A DNA stretch of 8,000 bases from Caldifarciminota bacterium (GTDB lineage: Bacteria; Hydrothermota; Hydrothermia; B15-G9; WFZT01), in contig JALSOY010000216.1 in assembly GCA_026986235.1 (NCBI GenBank), positions 1-8,000 on the forward strand. The letters run 5' to 3'. The stretch's first letter is position 1. Every line of letters starts with the position of its first letter. A model generated the notes under the pieces. The model ran no database searches. It was not told the origin of the DNA and worked only from the letters and a program-made list of their open reading frames with translations. This document shows positions 5,304 through 8,000 of the stretch, piece by piece. Position numbers and translations under genes: made by a program.

Positions 5304-5537
5304 ATGGATATATTTGGAAAACTGAGGGATATAATTGTCGATCAGCTCTCCGTTTCCCCTGACCAGGTGAAGCTTGAAGCGAAGTTCCAGGAAGACCTTG
5401 GAGCTGATTCCCTCGATGTGGTGGAGCTTGTTATGAGAATTGAGGAAGAATTCAATATTGAAATTCCCGACGAGGATGCGGAGAAGATTGTGACCGTTGG
5501 TGACGCAGTGAGGTATATTGAAGAAAAGCTGAAATGA
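5304..5537 (+). CDS. acpP: Acyl carrier protein
   Basis: ACP carries growing acyl chains on a 4'-phosphopantetheine arm in type II fatty acid synthesis. The protein has the standard 77 residues, is strongly acidic, and contains the modification site ADSLDVVELVMRIEEEF with S36 as the attachment serine. The four-helix pattern and C-terminal TVGDAVRYIEEKL are typical. The ATG at 5304 has AAGGAGGT 6 nt upstream. Its TGA stop overlaps the fabF ATG by 4 nt. With tRNA-Leu 30 bp upstream and no promoter seen in that gap, acpP is probably expressed from the tRNA promoter by processing of a joint transcript. Confidence 0.98.
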   Translation: MDIFGKLRDIIVDQLSVSPDQVKLEAKFQEDLGADSLDVVELVMRIEEEFNIEIPDEDAEKIVTVGDAVRYIEEKLK

Positions 5538-6775
5538 AGAAGCGTGTAGTTATTACAGGTATGGGGGCTGTGACCCCCATCGGAAACAATGTTAAAGATT
5601 TCTGGAATGCCCTTTTAAGAGGGGACAACGGCGTTGACATTATCACCAGATTTGATGTTTCTGAATTCAGCGTGAAGATTGGCGCCGAGGTCAAAAATTT
5701 CGATCCTACCTTGAGGATAGAGAAAAAGGAAGTCAGGAGGATGGATCGGTTTACCCAGTATGCTCTCTTTGCGTCAGGTGAGGCTATTGATGATTCGGGG
5801 CTTTTAAAGTCTGAATACGACAAGTACAGGGTCGGGATCCTCATTGCATCCGGTATTGGTGGAATTGAAACCCTTGGAAGAGAGTTTGAAGTTATGAAGG
5901 CGAAGGGTGTGGGAAGGGTGAGTCCCTTCCTGGTGCCCATGATGATCCCGAATATTGCAGGCGGGTATGTATCGATTAAGTACGGTTTTAAAGGTCCCAA
6001 CTTCTGTGTTGTTTCAGCGTGTGCCTCTGCGAGCCATGCAATAGGTGAGTCTTACAGGATGATTCTTCGTGGAGAGGCTGATGTAATGATAACGGGTGGT
6101 AGTGAAGCTCCATTCACCCCTCTGGCTCTTGCTGGATTTGCCAATATGAAGGCACTCTCAGCCAGAAACGAAGAGCCTGACAGGGCTTCAAGGCCATTTG
6201 ACAGGGATAGGGATGGGTTTGTAATGGGAGAGGGTGCGGGAATACTTGTTCTTGAGGATTATGAGCATGCTATTCGCAGGGGTGCCAGAATTTATGCAGA
6301 GATTGTTGGGTACGGAGTATCTGCCGATGCCTATCATATAACGGCACCGGAACCCAATGCTGAAGGGCCCTCTCTTTCCATAAAATACGCGTTGAAAGAT
6401 GCGGGGATACAGCCGGAAGAAATTGATTATATTAACGCTCATGGTACATCAACTCCTTTAAATGACAGGGTGGAGACCCTTGCCATCAAGAAGGTTTTTG
6501 GTGAGTATGCTTATAGGATTCCCATTTCTTCAACGAAGTCTATGATAGGGCACCTGCTTGGTGCTGCCGGGGGGGTTGAGGCGATAGCGACTGTAATGAG
6601 TGTAGTGACGGGGAGAATACACATGACGAGGAATTATGAGAATCCTGATCCGGAGTGTGATCTTTACTATGTGCCGGACGGTCCGATAGAGAGGGAAGTG
6701 AGGTATGCGCTTTCCAATTCATTTGGTTTTGGGGGGCACAACGCGACATTGATTTTCAAGAGGTTTGAGGGGTAA
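5534..6775 (+). CDS. fabF: 3-oxoacyl-[acyl-carrier-protein] synthase II
   Basis: FabF condenses malonyl-ACP with acyl-ACP in the elongation step of fatty acid synthesis, in the cytoplasm. The 413 residues match the usual FabF length. The catalytic triad is intact: C163 in VVSACASASHA, H303 in NAHGTSTPLND and H340 in STKSMIGHLLGAAGG, with K335 beside it. The N-terminal VVITGMGAVTPIGN and C-terminal SNSFGFGGHNATLIF are family signatures. The ATG at 5534 overlaps the acpP stop (ATGA) and has only a weak ribosome site, which suggests coupling to acpP. In many bacteria fabF is followed by rnc (RNase III); here a ribosomal RNA gene follows instead. Confidence 0.98.
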   Translation: MKKRVVITGMGAVTPIGNNVKDFWNALLRGDNGVDIITRFDVSEFSVKIGAEVKNFDPTLRIEKKEVRRMDRFTQYALFASGEAIDDSGLLKSEYDKYRVGILIASGIGGIETLGREFEVMKAKGVGRVSPFLVPMMIPNIAGGYVSIKYGFKGPNFCVVSACASASHAIGESYRMILRGEADVMITGGSEAPFTPLALAGFANMKALSARNEEPDRASRPFDRDRDGFVMGEGAGILVLEDYEHAIRRGARIYAEIVGYGVSADAYHITAPEPNAEGPSLSIKYALKDAGIQPEEIDYINAHGTSTPLNDRVETLAIKKVFGEYAYRIPISSTKSMIGHLLGAAGGVEAIATVMSVVTGRIHMTRNYENPDPECDLYYVPDGPIEREVRYALSNSFGFGGHNATLIFKRFEG

Positions 6776-6781
6776 ACAGTG

Positions 6782-6889
6782 ATGATTCCCGTGGAGAGTT
6801 GTAAGTGCAGGTATTATCGTGGATTGAGGCAAGATGAGATTGGAGGGTTGACAAACTATGGGGGTGGAGTTAATATAAATACGCCTTAA
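6782..6889 (+). CDS. Doubtful 35-codon ORF between fabF and 16S rRNA
   Basis: An ATG 4 bp after the fabF stop opens 35 codons, beginning MIPVESCKCRYYRGLRQDEI and ending NINTP. A GAGGGG about 8 nt upstream could serve as a ribosome site. I recognise no family. The C-x-C pair might suggest metal binding, but the ORF overlaps the rRNA promoter and is too short to judge. Most likely it is chance or the remnant of a lost gene. Confidence 0.15.
   Translation: MIPVESCKCRYYRGLRQDEIGGLTNYGGGVNINTP
6848..6876 (+). promoter_or_regulatory. Probable rRNA operon promoter
   Basis: TTGACA (6848-6853) is followed after 17 bp by TAATAT (6871-6876), which matches four of six -10 positions. TATAAA at 6874-6879 overlaps it but would need a 20-bp spacer. 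Transcription would start near 6883, leaving a leader of about 65 nt before the mature 16S end. I saw no clear boxA antitermination motif in that leader. It is the only promoter I see in the spacer, but fabF read-through is also possible as no terminator is evident. Confidence 0.65.
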
Positions 6890-6890
6890 C

Positions 6891-6926
6891 GAAGTGGTAT
6901 TTGAAAGAGAAGTGGTATGTTTCTGG
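6891..6926 (+). repeat. Imperfect 18-bp tandem repeat in the 16S leader
   Basis: The unit begins GAAGTGGTAT at 6891-6900 and again at 6909-6918, exactly 18 bp apart. The remaining eight bases of the two units differ (TTGAAAGA and GTTTCTGG). It lies between the presumed transcription start and the mature 16S 5' end. Confidence 0.6.
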
Positions 6927-6949
6927 TGAAGGAGAAATAGAGCGTATTC

Positions 6950-8000
<1,051 letters not shown>

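Noticed and set aside
5141..5362. 73-codon plus-strand ORF through tRNA-Leu
   Set aside because: It reads through the tRNA gene and into acpP in another frame; no protein features.
5452..6000. 182-codon minus-strand ORF opposite acpP/fabF
   Set aside because: Antisense shadow of FabF, whose catalytic residues and length are fully conserved.

Overview
This window looks like a chromosomal core segment of a thermophilic bacterium from a deep-branching or uncultured lineage. The 16S rRNA gene is visibly far richer in G+C than the protein genes, which is the usual signature of growth at high temperature. The proteins are rich in charged residues, intergenic gaps are very short, and several genes overlap. 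The 16S keeps the universal bacterial primer sites but departs from consensus at some normally conserved places, so I cannot name a phylum from the sequence alone. No mobile element, CRISPR array, prophage or obvious horizontally acquired island is present.

Left part, minus strand (1-3495). Read in transcription order, the genes are an HD-domain nucleotidase-like protein and ribulose-phosphate 3-epimerase (rpe), joined by an ATGA overlap. Then comes the translation cluster rpsP (S16)-khpA-rimM-trmD-rplS (L19), followed 10 bp downstream by the start of an HU/IHF-type DNA-binding protein cut by the window edge. A good sigma-70-type promoter, whose -35 lies inside the end of rpe, serves the rpsP cluster. 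These products cover 30S protein synthesis and 16S maturation (S16, RimM), RNA chaperoning (KhpA), tRNA G37 methylation (TrmD), the 30S-50S interface (L19) and probably nucleoid structure (HU).

Centre, plus strand (3496-5157). A divergent intergenic region carries a TTTACA-N17-TATAAT promoter for rpmB (zinc-binding L28). A two-domain GNAT acetyltransferase and an OsmC-family thiol peroxidase follow at gaps of 12 and 15 bp, with no visible promoter of their own.

Centre-right (5147-6775). A perfect TTGACA-N18-TATAAT promoter overlaps the end of the OsmC gene. It drives tRNA-Leu(CAG), then acpP and fabF, with no terminator seen between the tRNA and acpP. This makes a mixed tRNA/fatty-acid-synthesis transcription unit.

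Right end (6776-8000). A 174-bp spacer holds a TTGACA promoter and a short direct repeat in the rRNA leader. The first ~1050 nt of a 16S rRNA gene follow and run off the window. I see no novel defence or biosynthetic system. The points worth a second look are the mixed tRNA-acpP-fabF unit, the altered phosphate-site residues in Rpe, the HE-for-HD change in the HD protein, the GNAT-OsmC pair behind rpmB, and the divergent 16S positions.
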